A stretch of DNA of 64,000 nt from Curtobacterium sp. MR_MD2014 (GCF_000772085.1 NZ_CP009755.1:3379801-3443800); one strand, 5' to 3'. Shown: positions 33,518 through 41,051, counted from the first letter of the stretch. Notes: generated by a model from the letters alone, not told the origin. A program made the numbers and translations.

Positions 33518-33530
33518 GGGACAGTCCTAA

Positions 33531-33583
33531 CTGAACAGATCTGTTTGGTTTGTGGTGCTGGTAACTGTACAGATCGGTGCAGT
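33531..33583. promoter_or_regulatory. twin TetR operators between SDR and tetR-like gene
   Basis: Two copies of CTGnACAGATCnGT: 33531-33548 next to the SDR start and 33565-33582 next to the regulator start, each a near-palindrome around ACAGATCTGT. One site per promoter fits joint repression. TAAAGT at 33583-33588 is 6 nt before the regulator ATG. Confidence 0.7.
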
Positions 33584-33594
33584 AAAGTCAAACC

Positions 33595-34173
33595 ATGGCC
33601 GAGCCCACCAAGACACGCCGCCGTCCCGCGTACGAACGCGCCGTCGCGACCGCCGACCGCCTGTTCTACGAGCAGGGCATCCACGCCGTCGGGGTCGACC
33701 AGGTCGCGGCAGCAGCGGACATCTCGAAGGCGAGCCTCTACACGCACTTCCGCACGAAGGACGACCTCGTGCTCGGCTACCTGCGCGGCCGGAGCACCGC
33801 CTGGCAGGACCACGTCGCGACCGAGCTCCCGCAGCGCGGGGCGACACCGCAGGAGCGGATCGTCGCCGTGTTCGCGCTGCTCGGCGAGTGGTTCGACGAG
33901 CCCGGTTACCGCGGGTGCCCGTTCATCAACGTCGAGGCCGAGTACGGCGCCGGACACCCCACGCACGAGGTGACGCTCGAGCACCGCGACTGGGTGCGCG
34001 GACTGTTCAGCGGCCTCCTGGCAGAAGCCGGCTCCTCGGACGTCGACGGCACCGCGCTCCAGCTCTGCCTGCTCTACGACGGCGCCATGGCCAGTGCGCA
34101 GGCCGACCCGTCCCGACCGTGGGCCCGGGCGGCAGCGGCAGCCGCACGGGCACTGCTCGGACCGGCGCTGTAG
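33595..34173 (+). CDS. TetR/AcrR-family regulator
   Basis: 192 residues. N-terminal helix-turn-helix: GVDQVAAAADISKASLYTHF. The C-terminal domain (YRGCPFINVEAEYG) resembles the subgroup with TetR_C_6-like ligand domains. Leaderless start. It controls, by position and operators, the divergent SDR gene and itself. Confidence 0.85.
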   Translation: MAEPTKTRRRPAYERAVATADRLFYEQGIHAVGVDQVAAAADISKASLYTHFRTKDDLVLGYLRGRSTAWQDHVATELPQRGATPQERIVAVFALLGEWFDEPGYRGCPFINVEAEYGAGHPTHEVTLEHRDWVRGLFSGLLAEAGSSDVDGTALQLCLLYDGAMASAQADPSRPWARAAAAAARALLGPAL

Positions 34174-34209
34174 CCGGTCCGCCGGGAGGGGCGCGGCCCG
34201 ACCTCGTGG

Positions 34210-34593
34210 TCACCGGGCGCGGTCGGGCGCCGGCCTGCTGAACAGGTTGACGACGTTGCCGTCGGGGTCACGGACCAGCGCGGAGCGGTTGCCCCAGGGC
34301 ATCGTGGTCGGCTCGAGGACGACGTCCTCCGGTCCGAGCCGGAGCTCCGCGAAGGCGCCGTCGACGTCGGCGACCGCGAACTCGATGATCACCGACCGGT
34401 TCGTGGCGGGCGTCAGGGCCCCGCCGAGCATCGCGACGGTGGCGGTACCGGCGATCGCGAGGGCCGCGCCGGGGCCGGTGAACTGCGCGAAGACGGGTGC
34501 GGGGCGTTCGGCGCGCTGGCCGGTGACCCGCTCGTAGAAGGCGACGAGACCGTCGAGGTCGTCGGTGACGATGCGGATGGATGCGAACGACAA
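34210..34593 (-). CDS. VOC-family (glyoxalase/dioxygenase-like) protein
   Basis: 127 residues with the beta-alpha-beta-beta-beta VOC pattern and the closing motif RDPDGNVVNLF. Function could be a small-molecule binding, resistance or isomerase role. Upstream lie two tandem palindromes and then a WYL-domain regulator on the same strand, which may control it. Confidence 0.8.
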   Translation of the reverse strand: MSFASIRIVTDDLDGLVAFYERVTGQRAERPAPVFAQFTGPGAALAIAGTATVAMLGGALTPATNRSVIIEFAVADVDGAFAELRLGPEDVVLEPTTMPWGNRSALVRDPDGNVVNLFSRPAPDRAR

Positions 34594-34672
34594 GGGGTCC
34601 TCCGGTGGTGCTGGTGCTGACGTGGTCGGCGCCCAGCCTCACCGGGGGTCGCGACACCGTCCTGTCGGTGTT

Positions 34673-34705
34673 CGCGGGATCCCGTCCGTGTCCGCGGGAT
34701 CCCGT
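34673..34705. promoter_or_regulatory. two tandem palindromes 20 bp apart upstream of the VOC gene
   Basis: CGCGGGATCCCGT occurs at 34673-34685 and 34693-34705. The 20-bp spacing puts both palindromes on the same DNA face, as for cooperative regulator binding. They lie between the regulator stop (34725) and the VOC gene start (34593). Confidence 0.5.
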
Positions 34706-34724
34706 CGTGCGGTCGCGGCTGCGG

Positions 34725-35417
34725 TCAGTCGACGACCGGGCGCAGTCGCCCGTACGCGATGCCCAGGTCCTCGGTCCGGAGCACGCGCCTCGGTGGTCGT
34801 TCGTCGGTGACCTCGATCGCCACCATCCGGTCGGCGCGGAACGCACGGACGCCGTCACGCAGTCGGCACCACGCGACCAGGTACCACTGCCCGTCCTTCT
34901 CGATCGATCCCAGCGGTTCGACGTCCCGGATCGAGACCGCGCCGTCCGCAGCCCGGTACCGCAGGCGCACCACCCGGTCCGCACCCAGCGCCTCCGCGAA
35001 GGCGACCGGCGTGACGGGGTCCTCGTCGGCCTCCAGGAAGTGCACCCGGGACGCAGCGGCACCAGCGCGAGCCGCGTCGCGGTCCGGCATGACCGCGAGC
35101 ACCTTGCGTGCCGCGGTCCGGGCAGCCTGCCGGAACGGGCTGTTGCCGAGGGCGCCGAGGCCGATCAGCACCGCGAGGGCCTCGTCCGGCGTGAAGCCGG
35201 CGGGGCCGAGCGTCGCCGAGGCGTCGATGACGTACCCGCCGGTGCGGCCGGGCTCGGCCCAGATCGGCAGACCCGACTGCTGCAGCGCCGCCAGGTCCCG
35301 CTCGACGGTCCGCACGGACACCTCGAACCGCTCCGCGAGACGCCGTGCGCTCCGCGGCCGGGGTGCGGCGGCCCGGAGCTCCTCCACGATGCCGTAGAGG
35401 CGGTCGGTGCGGTTCAC
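34725..35417 (-). CDS. WYL-domain transcriptional regulator (YafY type)
   Basis: 230 residues: N-terminal HTH_11 helix-turn-helix (SARRLAERFEVSVRTVERDLAALQ), then a WYL domain (GQWYLVAWCRLRDGVRAFRADRM) that binds ligands or nucleic acid in some members. GATGAT lies 6 nt before the GTG start. Likely regulates itself and the downstream VOC gene. Confidence 0.85.
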   Translation of the reverse strand: MNRTDRLYGIVEELRAAAPRPRSARRLAERFEVSVRTVERDLAALQQSGLPIWAEPGRTGGYVIDASATLGPAGFTPDEALAVLIGLGALGNSPFRQAARTAARKVLAVMPDRDAARAGAAASRVHFLEADEDPVTPVAFAEALGADRVVRLRYRAADGAVSIRDVEPLGSIEKDGQWYLVAWCRLRDGVRAFRADRMVAIEVTDERPPRRVLRTEDLGIAYGRLRPVVD

Positions 35418-35655
35418 GGACCCATCATCCGGCAGGGCGGACCGGTCCGCAGACGTCGGGTCCCCGAGCGCCCTTCGGTGCGACGGTGCTCACACGTTCG
35501 CGAGCCGACCAGGCGGGAGTCGAGCCAGCACGCCCCCCGGGCAGCGCCCCCTGCGCGACGCAGCATCTCGATCCGGCGTTCGGAGCGGCGCGAGCGGATG
35601 CTTCTCGTTGACTCAGACGACCGTCAGGCCGTCAGACCGCTGTTACCTTCAGCCC

Positions 35656-36087
35656 ATGAGTACCGGGCATGGCAATGCACCGCTTCGCTTGACTCCGGCG
35701 GTACGGATCGCAGCGGTGCTCGCCGCCGCGTACGGCTTCTCGCTCGTCGCGCTGGCAATCGTGCTCGCCACGGATCAGGCCCTCCATCGAGGAAACGTCG
35801 GCCACCTCCACAGCCTCGCTGCGTCTCGCGGGGTCGTGTACTTCATCGTTGCGTGTATTGCCGGCGCTGCTCTGCTGATGACGGGCAGCGTCCGAGCATG
35901 GCGCGGCGCGAGGGGGCTTCCAGCGCTCATCCCCCTCGGACTCATCGTTGCCATCGGTTGTATCGGCGAGCCGATCGACATCTTGACCGGTCAGAGCTTG
36001 AGCTCCGACATCACCGGTGTGGCGATCATCTGCGCCGCCGCCCTCCCGGCAGTACTCCTGATCCTGCCCCGAAAGGACACTGCGTAG
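35656..36087 (+). CDS. small membrane protein, first gene of the repeat-spaced island
   Basis: 143 residues with four predicted membrane helices (VRIAAVLAAAYGFSLVALAI; VVYFIVACIAGAALLM; ALIPLGLIVAIGCIG; ITGVAIICAAALPAVLLIL). No family recognised. TACCTT is 6 nt before the ATG (leaderless). Its TAG stop is part of repeat element A. Base composition is lower in G+C than the flanks. Confidence 0.6.
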   Translation: MSTGHGNAPLRLTPAVRIAAVLAAAYGFSLVALAIVLATDQALHRGNVGHLHSLAASRGVVYFIVACIAGAALLMTGSVRAWRGARGLPALIPLGLIVAIGCIGEPIDILTGQSLSSDITGVAIICAAALPAVLLILPRKDTA

Positions 36088-36104
36088 CGATCGGCTGATG
36101 AAAC
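36079..36104. repeat. island element A (degenerate)
   Basis: TAGCGATCGGCTG, one base short of the TAGCCGATCGGCTA core; its TAG is the stop codon of the preceding gene. A further degenerate half-copy follows at 36112-36137. Confidence 0.5.
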
Positions 36105-36141
36105 GGCGGCCGTCTGGCCGTCAGCCGATGCCGAGACGCGT

Positions 36142-36168
36142 TCTTGCTGACCGATCGGCTGTCGAGAT
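36142..36168. repeat. island element B
   Basis: CCGATCGGCT core followed by GTCGAGAT, reverse orientation to the consensus; ends 39 bp before the next start codon. Confidence 0.55.
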
Positions 36169-36207
36169 GCGAGCCGTAGTTTTCATCGCCGACTGGTTTG
36201 ATGAGCT

Positions 36208-36495
36208 GTGCGACGACAACGCGGAGAACCGGACACGCGCAAGCCAAACCTGGCACTCGTGCTGGCGCTCGTCGCCGGATTCTTCTGGCTCCTCGCGCTT
36301 GCGCTGCCGATCTACTTGCTCGCCCTCATCGGCAACCTCCCCGGGGAGGACCCCGAGCGCGCCGAGCGGTCCCTTGTCATCGCTTCCGGCGCTTCCTTGA
36401 GTTCCGTGCTCCTCGCAGTCCCGGCAACGATCGGCTCTTTCGTTGTGCGCCGCGCAGGAGTCCGCAGAACCAGCGCCGGAGCGGAATCGACCTGA
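36208..36495 (+). CDS. small two-helix membrane protein
   Basis: 95 residues with two membrane helices (LALVLALVAGFFWLLALAL; VIASGASLSSVLLAVPAT) and a charged N terminus. GTG start with a weak -10 (TTTGAT) about 6 nt upstream. Unknown family. Convergent with the next gene across element C. Confidence 0.5.
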   Translation: MRRQRGEPDTRKPNLALVLALVAGFFWLLALALPIYLLALIGNLPGEDPERAERSLVIASGASLSSVLLAVPATIGSFVVRRAGVRRTSAGAEST

Positions 36496-36502
36496 GATCC
36501 GT

Positions 36503-36528
36503 GTCCGACAGCCGATAGGTGTCCGGAC
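36503..36528. repeat. island element C
   Basis: GTCCGA-CAGCCGATAGG-TGTCCGGAC: outer arms kept, core altered. Lies between convergent genes ending at 36495 and 36540. Confidence 0.5.
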
Positions 36529-36539
36529 GGCTCTAGGGT

Positions 36540-36818
36540 CTACAACCCCTTGCGCTTATTGGTCTCCCAGTAGCCGAGCACCACGTCGTCTCCCTCCGGC
36601 AGCTCTCGTTCGACAAGCAGCAGCAGACGACGTCCTTGGCGTTCGTGGGAGCGCGCAGCCTCCTCAGTCGGCCAGCCAGTTTCGATGCCGTAGTTCTCGT
36701 TGAAGTCGCGAGCCCATTCGAGAATCTCGCGCTCAAGTCGGGGCGTGAAGGACGGCGTGCCAGCGTCGCAAGGACCGTCGTCGTGCCACAGCGGCCAGTC
36801 GAGGCTGTACTCATTCAT
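36540..36818 (-). CDS. hypothetical protein, 92 residues
   Basis: Soluble, acidic protein rich in Glu, Trp and aromatic residues (LEREILEWARDFNENYGIET, RLLLLVERELPEGDD). No family recognised. Its start region at 36818-36840 directly abuts the truncated end of a hydrolase gene, so its arrival or a nearby deletion probably removed the hydrolase N terminus. Confidence 0.55.
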   Translation of the reverse strand: MNEYSLDWPLWHDDGPCDAGTPSFTPRLEREILEWARDFNENYGIETGWPTEEAARSHERQGRRLLLLVERELPEGDDVVLGYWETNKRKGL

Positions 36819-36841
36819 CAGCCGGTAGCGCACACCAGCAG

Positions 36842-37246
36842 GATGGCACAGGTAGCGAGACCCTGTCCGAGCCCGATCTCCCGGAGGATGTCGTCGAGCT
36901 GCCGCTGCCGCCCTTCGACCAACTCTCCGACCAGGCCAGCATGGACGGTCTGAGCGACACGGACCTCGAGCAGTTCCGCATGCAGGCCGTGTCGCAGCCC
37001 GCCTCCGTCCTGCGCGATCCGGTCGTGTTGCACGATCAGGGAAGCACGCCTGTGCCGACCACACTGGTGTGTTGTTCCTTCCCGAGCGCGCAGGTCCTCG
37101 AGCTTGCCCGCGCGGGGCATCCGATGTTCGCGCCGATCGCAAAGCTCGAGCGAGTCGACGTCGTCGATCTCCCGACCGGGCACTGGCCGATGTGGAGTCG
37201 TCCAGAAGAGCTGGGACGGCTGATCGCCCAGGAGTCCGCGCGGTAG
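36842..37246 (+). pseudogene. alpha/beta-hydrolase remnant lacking its N-terminal half
   Basis: An open frame of 134 codons encodes the C-terminal part of an alpha/beta hydrolase (PTTLVCCSFPSAQVLELAR; DLPTGHWPMWSRPEELG, the latter with the catalytic His). The N-terminal part with the oxyanion loop and the nucleophile Ser is absent, and no good start codon is found at the break near 36840. A short product from an internal ATG (36941) is possible but would be inactive. Confidence 0.75.
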
Positions 37247-37265
37247 TGGCGCCTTCGACGACGAC

Positions 37266-37291
37266 GTCCGGAAGCTCAGCGGTTACCGGAC
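37266..37291. repeat. island element D (degenerate core)
   Basis: Outer arms GTCCGG and CCGGAC flank a 14-bp centre that matches the core at 9 of 14 positions. Lies between the hydrolase remnant and the convergent small membrane gene. Confidence 0.45.
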
Positions 37292-37383
37292 GCTCGGCGA
37301 TGAGAACCGATGCTTCACTTTGGTCTCCGCCCTGAGCGCGGGATCCAGATCGCGACTCCCGCGTGGGTCGACACCTCGACGAG

Positions 37384-37426
37384 CGACGACCGCCCCAGCA
37401 TCGAAGGCTGCTGGGGCGGTCGTCGC
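37384..37426 (-). terminator. strong hairpin terminator of the secreted protein operon
   Basis: GACGACCGCCCCAGCA and its complement form a 16-bp stem around an 8-nt loop directly after the stop at 37428. Confidence 0.75.
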
Positions 37427-37427
37427 C

Positions 37428-37601
37428 TCACCGCGGTCCTGGCCTCTGCCGCTTCCGTCGGGCGATCACGGCATCTCCAGCGATGAGGGCGAGTGCTGAG
37501 GCGGCTCCGATGATGGCGAGCAACCACCAGCCTATGTCGGTGAGGAAGCCGATCAAGCCGAGGACGACGATGGGAATCGGAATGTATTTCAGCAAGTTCA
37601 T
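37428..37601 (-). CDS. 57-residue membrane protein, partner of the secreted protein
   Basis: Sequence MNLLKYIPIPIVVLGLIGFL opens the protein; two hydrophobic segments (about residues 7-21 and 24-45) are followed by a very basic tail (ARRKRQRPGPR). GAGGTG lies 2-7 nt before the ATG, which is only 6 bp after the stop of the upstream secreted protein gene, and the strong terminator follows it. The layout (secreted Cys-containing protein, then a tiny membrane protein) is like an effector with its immunity or export partner; that is an inference. Confidence 0.65.
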   Translation of the reverse strand: MNLLKYIPIPIVVLGLIGFLTDIGWWLLAIIGAASALALIAGDAVIARRKRQRPGPR

Positions 37602-37607
37602 TGCACC

Positions 37608-38579
37608 TCAACTGCAGTTGCTTCGAGCGGTCTTCACGAAGGGTCGAGACTCGCCGCCGATCTTCGTCTGGTAGCAGGAGTTGCCCGCGTACTTCTTGTT
37701 CGAGTAGATCTTCGCGATGCTCGTGAAGACCTGCTTCACCGTCACTCCTCCAACGGCGGTGCAGAGGATCGCGGCCGCTTTCGCGGGTCCCGCCGGGAGT
37801 TTGGTCGCGCCCCCGCAGATGGCGGCAGCGCTGAGTCCCGTAACGGCTGCCACTGCCGTAGCGATCGCCTTCATCTCCGCTCCGGTCAGGTTGATGTACG
37901 CGCCGGGCCCGTAAGGAGTGCCGGTGATACCCGCAGTGATCTTCGGATCTGCGACCACTGGGTACGTGGTTCCTGCATTCCTGTGTTCGACCACCTGGAC
38001 GAGGCGTCCGCTGTCCACCTCGTAGTGGGTCGGGACAGTGACACCAGCCGCGTCCTTTGCCCAGGGAGCGTCGATGATGCCTGCGACGGGCGGCACGGTG
38101 TCGTCCGTCTCCGGGCTGTCGAAGAGCACGACTGAACCGTCCTCGTTCAGAACTGGGACGACCGAGTCCGGCAGTGCGTACGTGAAGCGCGACGGCGCGG
38201 CGTTGTCCTGCAGGACTGCCTGGACGCGCACTCCATCGCTGAGCGCCTGTGCTGCCACGTCAGTCGACGTCGCGGCGTTGGCGTAGACGACCGTACCGTC
38301 CGCCGCAGCTTGCCCGACCGCGTTCCGTGCAGCCCCCGGCAGGCCGAAGCGCAATGTGCCGTCCGCAGTTGCGAGCTCGATCGCACCGGCGGTGTCTTCT
38401 GGGAGCGTCGTCACCGACGAACCACCGTCCTGCACATCCAATTCAGGAGCAACGCGCGCGATGTCCTGAGCAACTGCGTCCGCGTCCGAGGTGCCGTCGG
38501 CGTGCGCCACTCCAGCGCCTGCCAGAACCAGTGCTCCAGCAGCAACGGTGGCCAAGAGTGCGTGTGTCCTCACCTGCAT
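37608..38579 (-). CDS. secreted protein of unknown function with four C-terminal cysteines
   Basis: 323 residues. Signal peptide THALLATVAAGALVLAGAG ending AHA; then an Asp/Ala-rich domain with TTYPVVADP, a pattern seen in other secreted actinobacterial proteins. The last 100 residues are Gly/Ala-rich and hydrophobic (TAVAAVTGLSAAAICGG, AKAAAILCTAVGG) and end with GNSCYQTK and RSNCS, so two disulfides are possible. ATG at 38579 is chosen for the GAGGGG upstream; ATG 38594 is an alternative. Confidence 0.7.
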   Translation of the reverse strand: MQVRTHALLATVAAGALVLAGAGVAHADGTSDADAVAQDIARVAPELDVQDGGSSVTTLPEDTAGAIELATADGTLRFGLPGAARNAVGQAAADGTVVYANAATSTDVAAQALSDGVRVQAVLQDNAAPSRFTYALPDSVVPVLNEDGSVVLFDSPETDDTVPPVAGIIDAPWAKDAAGVTVPTHYEVDSGRLVQVVEHRNAGTTYPVVADPKITAGITGTPYGPGAYINLTGAEMKAIATAVAAVTGLSAAAICGGATKLPAGPAKAAAILCTAVGGVTVKQVFTSIAKIYSNKKYAGNSCYQTKIGGESRPFVKTARSNCS

Positions 38580-39061
38580 GTTCGATCCCCTCATCGTCCA
38601 GTGGGCAGTGCGCCGGTCGGAGCTTGACAGCTACGCGAGGGCCCGCGCATCCAGCCGAGGAGGGAGGCGCTCTGGCCAGACGGCCAGCACGTGACCCCAG
38701 GCGGACGTCTGAAGTGCACCTCAGCTGAACGTAAGGATCCGTGACCGGCTCGGTTCGACAAAGGCGGGCTCTCTGACCTCCTCGTGGATCTGAGGCTTCC
38801 AGCTGACCGTGATGGCGGGTCAGCTGGTCGGGGTGTGGAGGCGAGCAGCACTGGGGTGCGGCGCGTCAGCCGACGGCGTCGCATTGGGGAGTGTCGAGTT
38901 CAGGGCACCGAAAAGGACGCGGATTGCCCGCAGTTCGAGGCGATGGTCGGGTCGTACGAGGACGGGGACATGCCCTCCCCCTCCACAGAGTCCCGATAGC
39001 CGATCAACTACCGGACAGCTGAGATCAAGCCTCGCCGTCTGCTGCTCGCTACCTTCGATTC
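38580..39061. other. 482-bp stretch with no complete gene
   Basis: Holds the promoter side of the secreted protein gene, a perfect hairpin (CCAGCTGACC, 38799-38808, with GGTCAGCTGG, 38818-38827) and, at about 38910-38999 on the plus strand, a protein-like acidic frame (CPQFEAMVGSYEDGDMPSP) whose TAG stop belongs to element E; probably the 3' end of a lost gene. Confidence 0.5.
38990..39016. repeat. island element E
   Basis: Arm GTCCCGA, core TAGCCGATCAACTA, arm CCGGAC; 27 bp, plus orientation. Ends 45 bp before the next start codon. Confidence 0.7.
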
Positions 39062-39262
39062 ATGAGCAAGTCATCGTTCTGGCGTCGGGCGAGCATTGCT
39101 ACCGCCTCCCTTGTGCTGGGCCTGGCGTGCCTACTGACGCCAGCGCGGACCGCGATCACGACACACGGCTTCCCGACGTGGGTCCTCGCCGTCGTTCTTC
39201 TGATTGGCGGCGCGGGCTTGTGGGTTGATGCGCTGATCGGCCGAGCTCGAGATCGCGATTGA
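39062..39262 (+). CDS. 66-residue membrane protein
   Basis: Two membrane helices (IATASLVLGLACLLT; WVLAVVLLIGGAGLWVDAL) and a charged end (GRARDRD). TACCTT is exactly 6 nt before the ATG, the same arrangement as the gene at 35656. No family recognised. Confidence 0.55.
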   Translation: MSKSSFWRRASIATASLVLGLACLLTPARTAITTHGFPTWVLAVVLLIGGAGLWVDALIGRARDRD

Positions 39263-39326
39263 GTCGAAGGGGTTGGAAATTTCCGGCTGCTCTTCTCAGT
39301 GCTCGTCAGCTGTGCTCTCGACGTCA

Positions 39327-39345
39327 CATCGGCGTATCAGATGAC
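39327..39345. repeat. island element H' (weak)
   Basis: ATCGGCGTATCAGATGAC resembles half of the element (ATCGGCTATCGAGAC). Between the genes at 39062 and 39397. Confidence 0.35.
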
Positions 39346-39396
39346 AAGCCCCATCGGGCGTTACGGCTGCCTTTCTGCACGGTGCAAGATGGGGTC

Positions 39397-39612
39397 GTGA
39401 GCAAAGAACCCGAGAAGAAGCGAACGTGGTCGCGTGGCACCATGATTCTCGTCGGATCCTTGGTCGTCCTGTCCCAAGTGCTCACGATCACGTCCCGAAT
39501 TCTTGACGGCGACAGCTTCTTCAGCCCGTGGGTCATCTTCAGCGCGGCCCTCGCCGTAATCGGTGCAATCTTCGCCGGGATCGCGCTCACCAGGACGAAG
39601 CGGTCTCGCTGA
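39397..39612 (+). CDS. 71-residue two-helix membrane protein
   Basis: Charged N terminus (SKEPEKKRTWSRG), then MILVGSLVVLSQVLTIT and VIFSAALAVIGAIFAGIAL helices and a basic tail. CAAGAT is 6 nt before the GTG. Unknown family; could belong to the loosely defined small actinobacterial membrane proteins. Confidence 0.5.
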   Translation: MSKEPEKKRTWSRGTMILVGSLVVLSQVLTITSRILDGDSFFSPWVIFSAALAVIGAIFAGIALTRTKRSR

Positions 39613-39622
39613 CGCCTCTCGC

Positions 39623-39649
39623 GTCCGGTAGCCGATCGGCTATCGAGAC
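39623..39649. repeat. island element F (perfect core)
   Basis: Arm GTCCGG, perfect palindromic core TAGCCGATCGGCTA (39629-39642), arm TCGAGAC; minus orientation. 10 bp after one gene's stop and 48 bp before the next start. Confidence 0.8.
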
Positions 39650-39697
39650 GGCATGGTGGGCTGTTCCTCTGGTTTGGGCGCGGCCTAGGCTGAACGG

Positions 39698-40204
39698 ATG
39701 TCTCGCGTCTCTGACAATTTCGGTTCTATGACGGTGACTGAGTCCGGCGGGACGCCCGGGCGTCGGACGTTGCTGTCTGTCTTGCCGTTGACGACGGCGT
39801 GGGCGGGGGCCGCAGCTGTTGTCGCCGTCCCGATCGCGGGCGTTGTCGTCGGTGCCGTTGTCGAGCGTTCGACCAGTGGTTTGTCGTTCATCCCGATCAT
39901 GGTTCCGGTGCTCGTGGGAGCGGCGGCGGCCACATTCGTGTTCGGGCTCGCTGCTGGAGCGTTGGCGGGTCTACCGGATTGGTTCCTGCGTCGACGTCCA
40001 CTCGGCACGGTCGGCGCCGTTGCGGCCGTCGTGATCCTGACTCTGGTCGTGGCGGGCGCATCGAGCGCCGCGTTTCTGGTGGCGCCCTACTTGATCCCAT
40101 GGCCGGTACTGACGCAGGTGTGCGTCGTGGCAGCAACGACAGCGATCGCGACGCTGGTGGTCGTCGCCTTGCACCGCCGACGCGAACGTCAACGACACCA
40201 GTAG
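39698..40204 (+). CDS. 168-residue four-helix membrane protein
   Basis: Four membrane helices with a middle basic loop (DWFLRRRPLG) and a basic C terminus (HRRRERQRHQ). TAGGCT is exactly 6 nt before the ATG. No family recognised. Confidence 0.55.
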   Translation: MSRVSDNFGSMTVTESGGTPGRRTLLSVLPLTTAWAGAAAVVAVPIAGVVVGAVVERSTSGLSFIPIMVPVLVGAAAATFVFGLAAGALAGLPDWFLRRRPLGTVGAVAAVVILTLVVAGASSAAFLVAPYLIPWPVLTQVCVVAATTAIATLVVVALHRRRERQRHQ

Positions 40205-40243
40205 ACGAGCGGCGTCGCTGCTGCCCCTATTCGGCGGAACGGT

Positions 40244-40270
40244 GTCCGGAGGACCATCGGCTAGCGAGAC
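40244..40270. repeat. island element G
   Basis: 27 bp, identical to element F at 22 positions (arm GTCCGG, ATCGGCTA, end GCGAGAC). Between convergent genes ending at 40204 and 40277. Confidence 0.7.
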
Positions 40271-40276
40271 AAACCC

Positions 40277-40609
40277 TCAAGCGACTACTGGCCCGAACCA
40301 GAGCAACACGGGTCCCAGGGCAAGCAGGACCGCACTCGCGGCCATGACTGCCTCGCTGCGCTTAGCCCCTGCTTCCTTTCGGGACCGTGCCGCTAGCGCG
40401 AGGGCGGTCCAGGTTCCGCCCCACGGTCCTACGGCCAGTAAGAAGACAATCGGGTAGAGGAAGAGGGTGCCCTCGCTGCCGGTTAGGAGCACGGGGAGCC
40501 ACATGATCGCCCAAAGGATCGCGAAGCCCGCCGCAGAGCAGATCAGCAGCGCCAGCGCTGTGCTGTAACGCCCGTTGGTCGGCGACTCAGGCTGAACAAG
40601 CGTCCACAT
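40277..40609 (-). CDS. 110-residue membrane protein
   Basis: Three to four membrane helices (ALALLICSAAGFAILWAIMW; LFLYPIVFLLAVGPWGGTW; AASAVLLALGPVLLWFG). TAGCAT is exactly 6 nt before the ATG on the minus strand. No family recognised. Confidence 0.5.
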   Translation of the reverse strand: MWTLVQPESPTNGRYSTALALLICSAAGFAILWAIMWLPVLLTGSEGTLFLYPIVFLLAVGPWGGTWTALALAARSRKEAGAKRSEAVMAASAVLLALGPVLLWFGPVVA

Positions 40610-40638
40610 AGCATGATGCTAGCCAGACTGTCGCTGCC

Positions 40639-40654
40639 GCGTCGGCTATCAGAC
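40639..40654. repeat. island element H (half copy)
   Basis: GTCGGCTATCAGAC, matching the 3' half of element F. Lies between two divergent genes (starts 40609 and 40681), where a terminator would not be expected. Confidence 0.5.
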
Positions 40655-40680
40655 GCAGGGGGACGGGGCACAGTAGTGCC

Positions 40681-41031
40681 ATGTCTTGGCTCGCGGCGCA
40701 AATCTTCCAGCGGAACCAAGACCGTCGCGCGCGTCAGCATGCAGCTCACAGGCTGGCTGCACCCCCGGCGCTTCACCCGATTCTGGGAGTTGGAGGTCGG
40801 TCGATTCAACTCTCGATCGCCTCGGACGTCCCTCCCGACCCTGGCGCGTTTGAACTTGCAGCCGAGCACATACACACTCTCGTGATGCAGCAAGACACTG
40901 AACGTAGCGACCTCTTACAGGCGGCGCGGTGGCTTCGTGGTCTCTGGTCCCCCGAGGCCCCCGCGTCAGTCCTCGCTCGACTCGACGACGACCTCGAGGA
41001 GCTTGGCCGCCGTCAGACGAAGGGGTATTAG
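40681..41031 (+). CDS. 116-residue soluble hypothetical protein
   Basis: Gln/Arg/Ala-rich, probably helical (AAQIFQRNQDRRARQHAAHR; RLDDDLEELGRRQ). CACAGT lies 6 nt before the ATG. No family recognised. Its TAG stop directly touches the core of element I. Confidence 0.45.
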   Translation: MSWLAAQIFQRNQDRRARQHAAHRLAAPPALHPILGVGGRSIQLSIASDVPPDPGAFELAAEHIHTLVMQQDTERSDLLQAARWLRGLWSPEAPASVLARLDDDLEELGRRQTKGY

Positions 41032-41051
41032 TAGCCGATCGGCTACCGGGC
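41025..41051. repeat. island element I (perfect core)
   Basis: Perfect palindrome TAGCCGATCGGCTA at 41032-41045, then CCGGGC. The TAG read on the minus strand (41045-41043) is the stop codon of the convergent GNAT gene; the plus-strand gene stops one codon before the core. Confidence 0.8.

Noticed and set aside
35418..35655. Hidden small gene upstream of the island
   Set aside because: Frames here are Arg/Pro/Ser-rich without start signals; only the promoter of the gene at 35656 can be supported.
38784..38999. Complete 71-codon gene
   Set aside because: Only the last 30 codons look protein-like; the 5' part is biased sequence and has no promoter or ribosome binding site, so it is described as a remnant in the gap.
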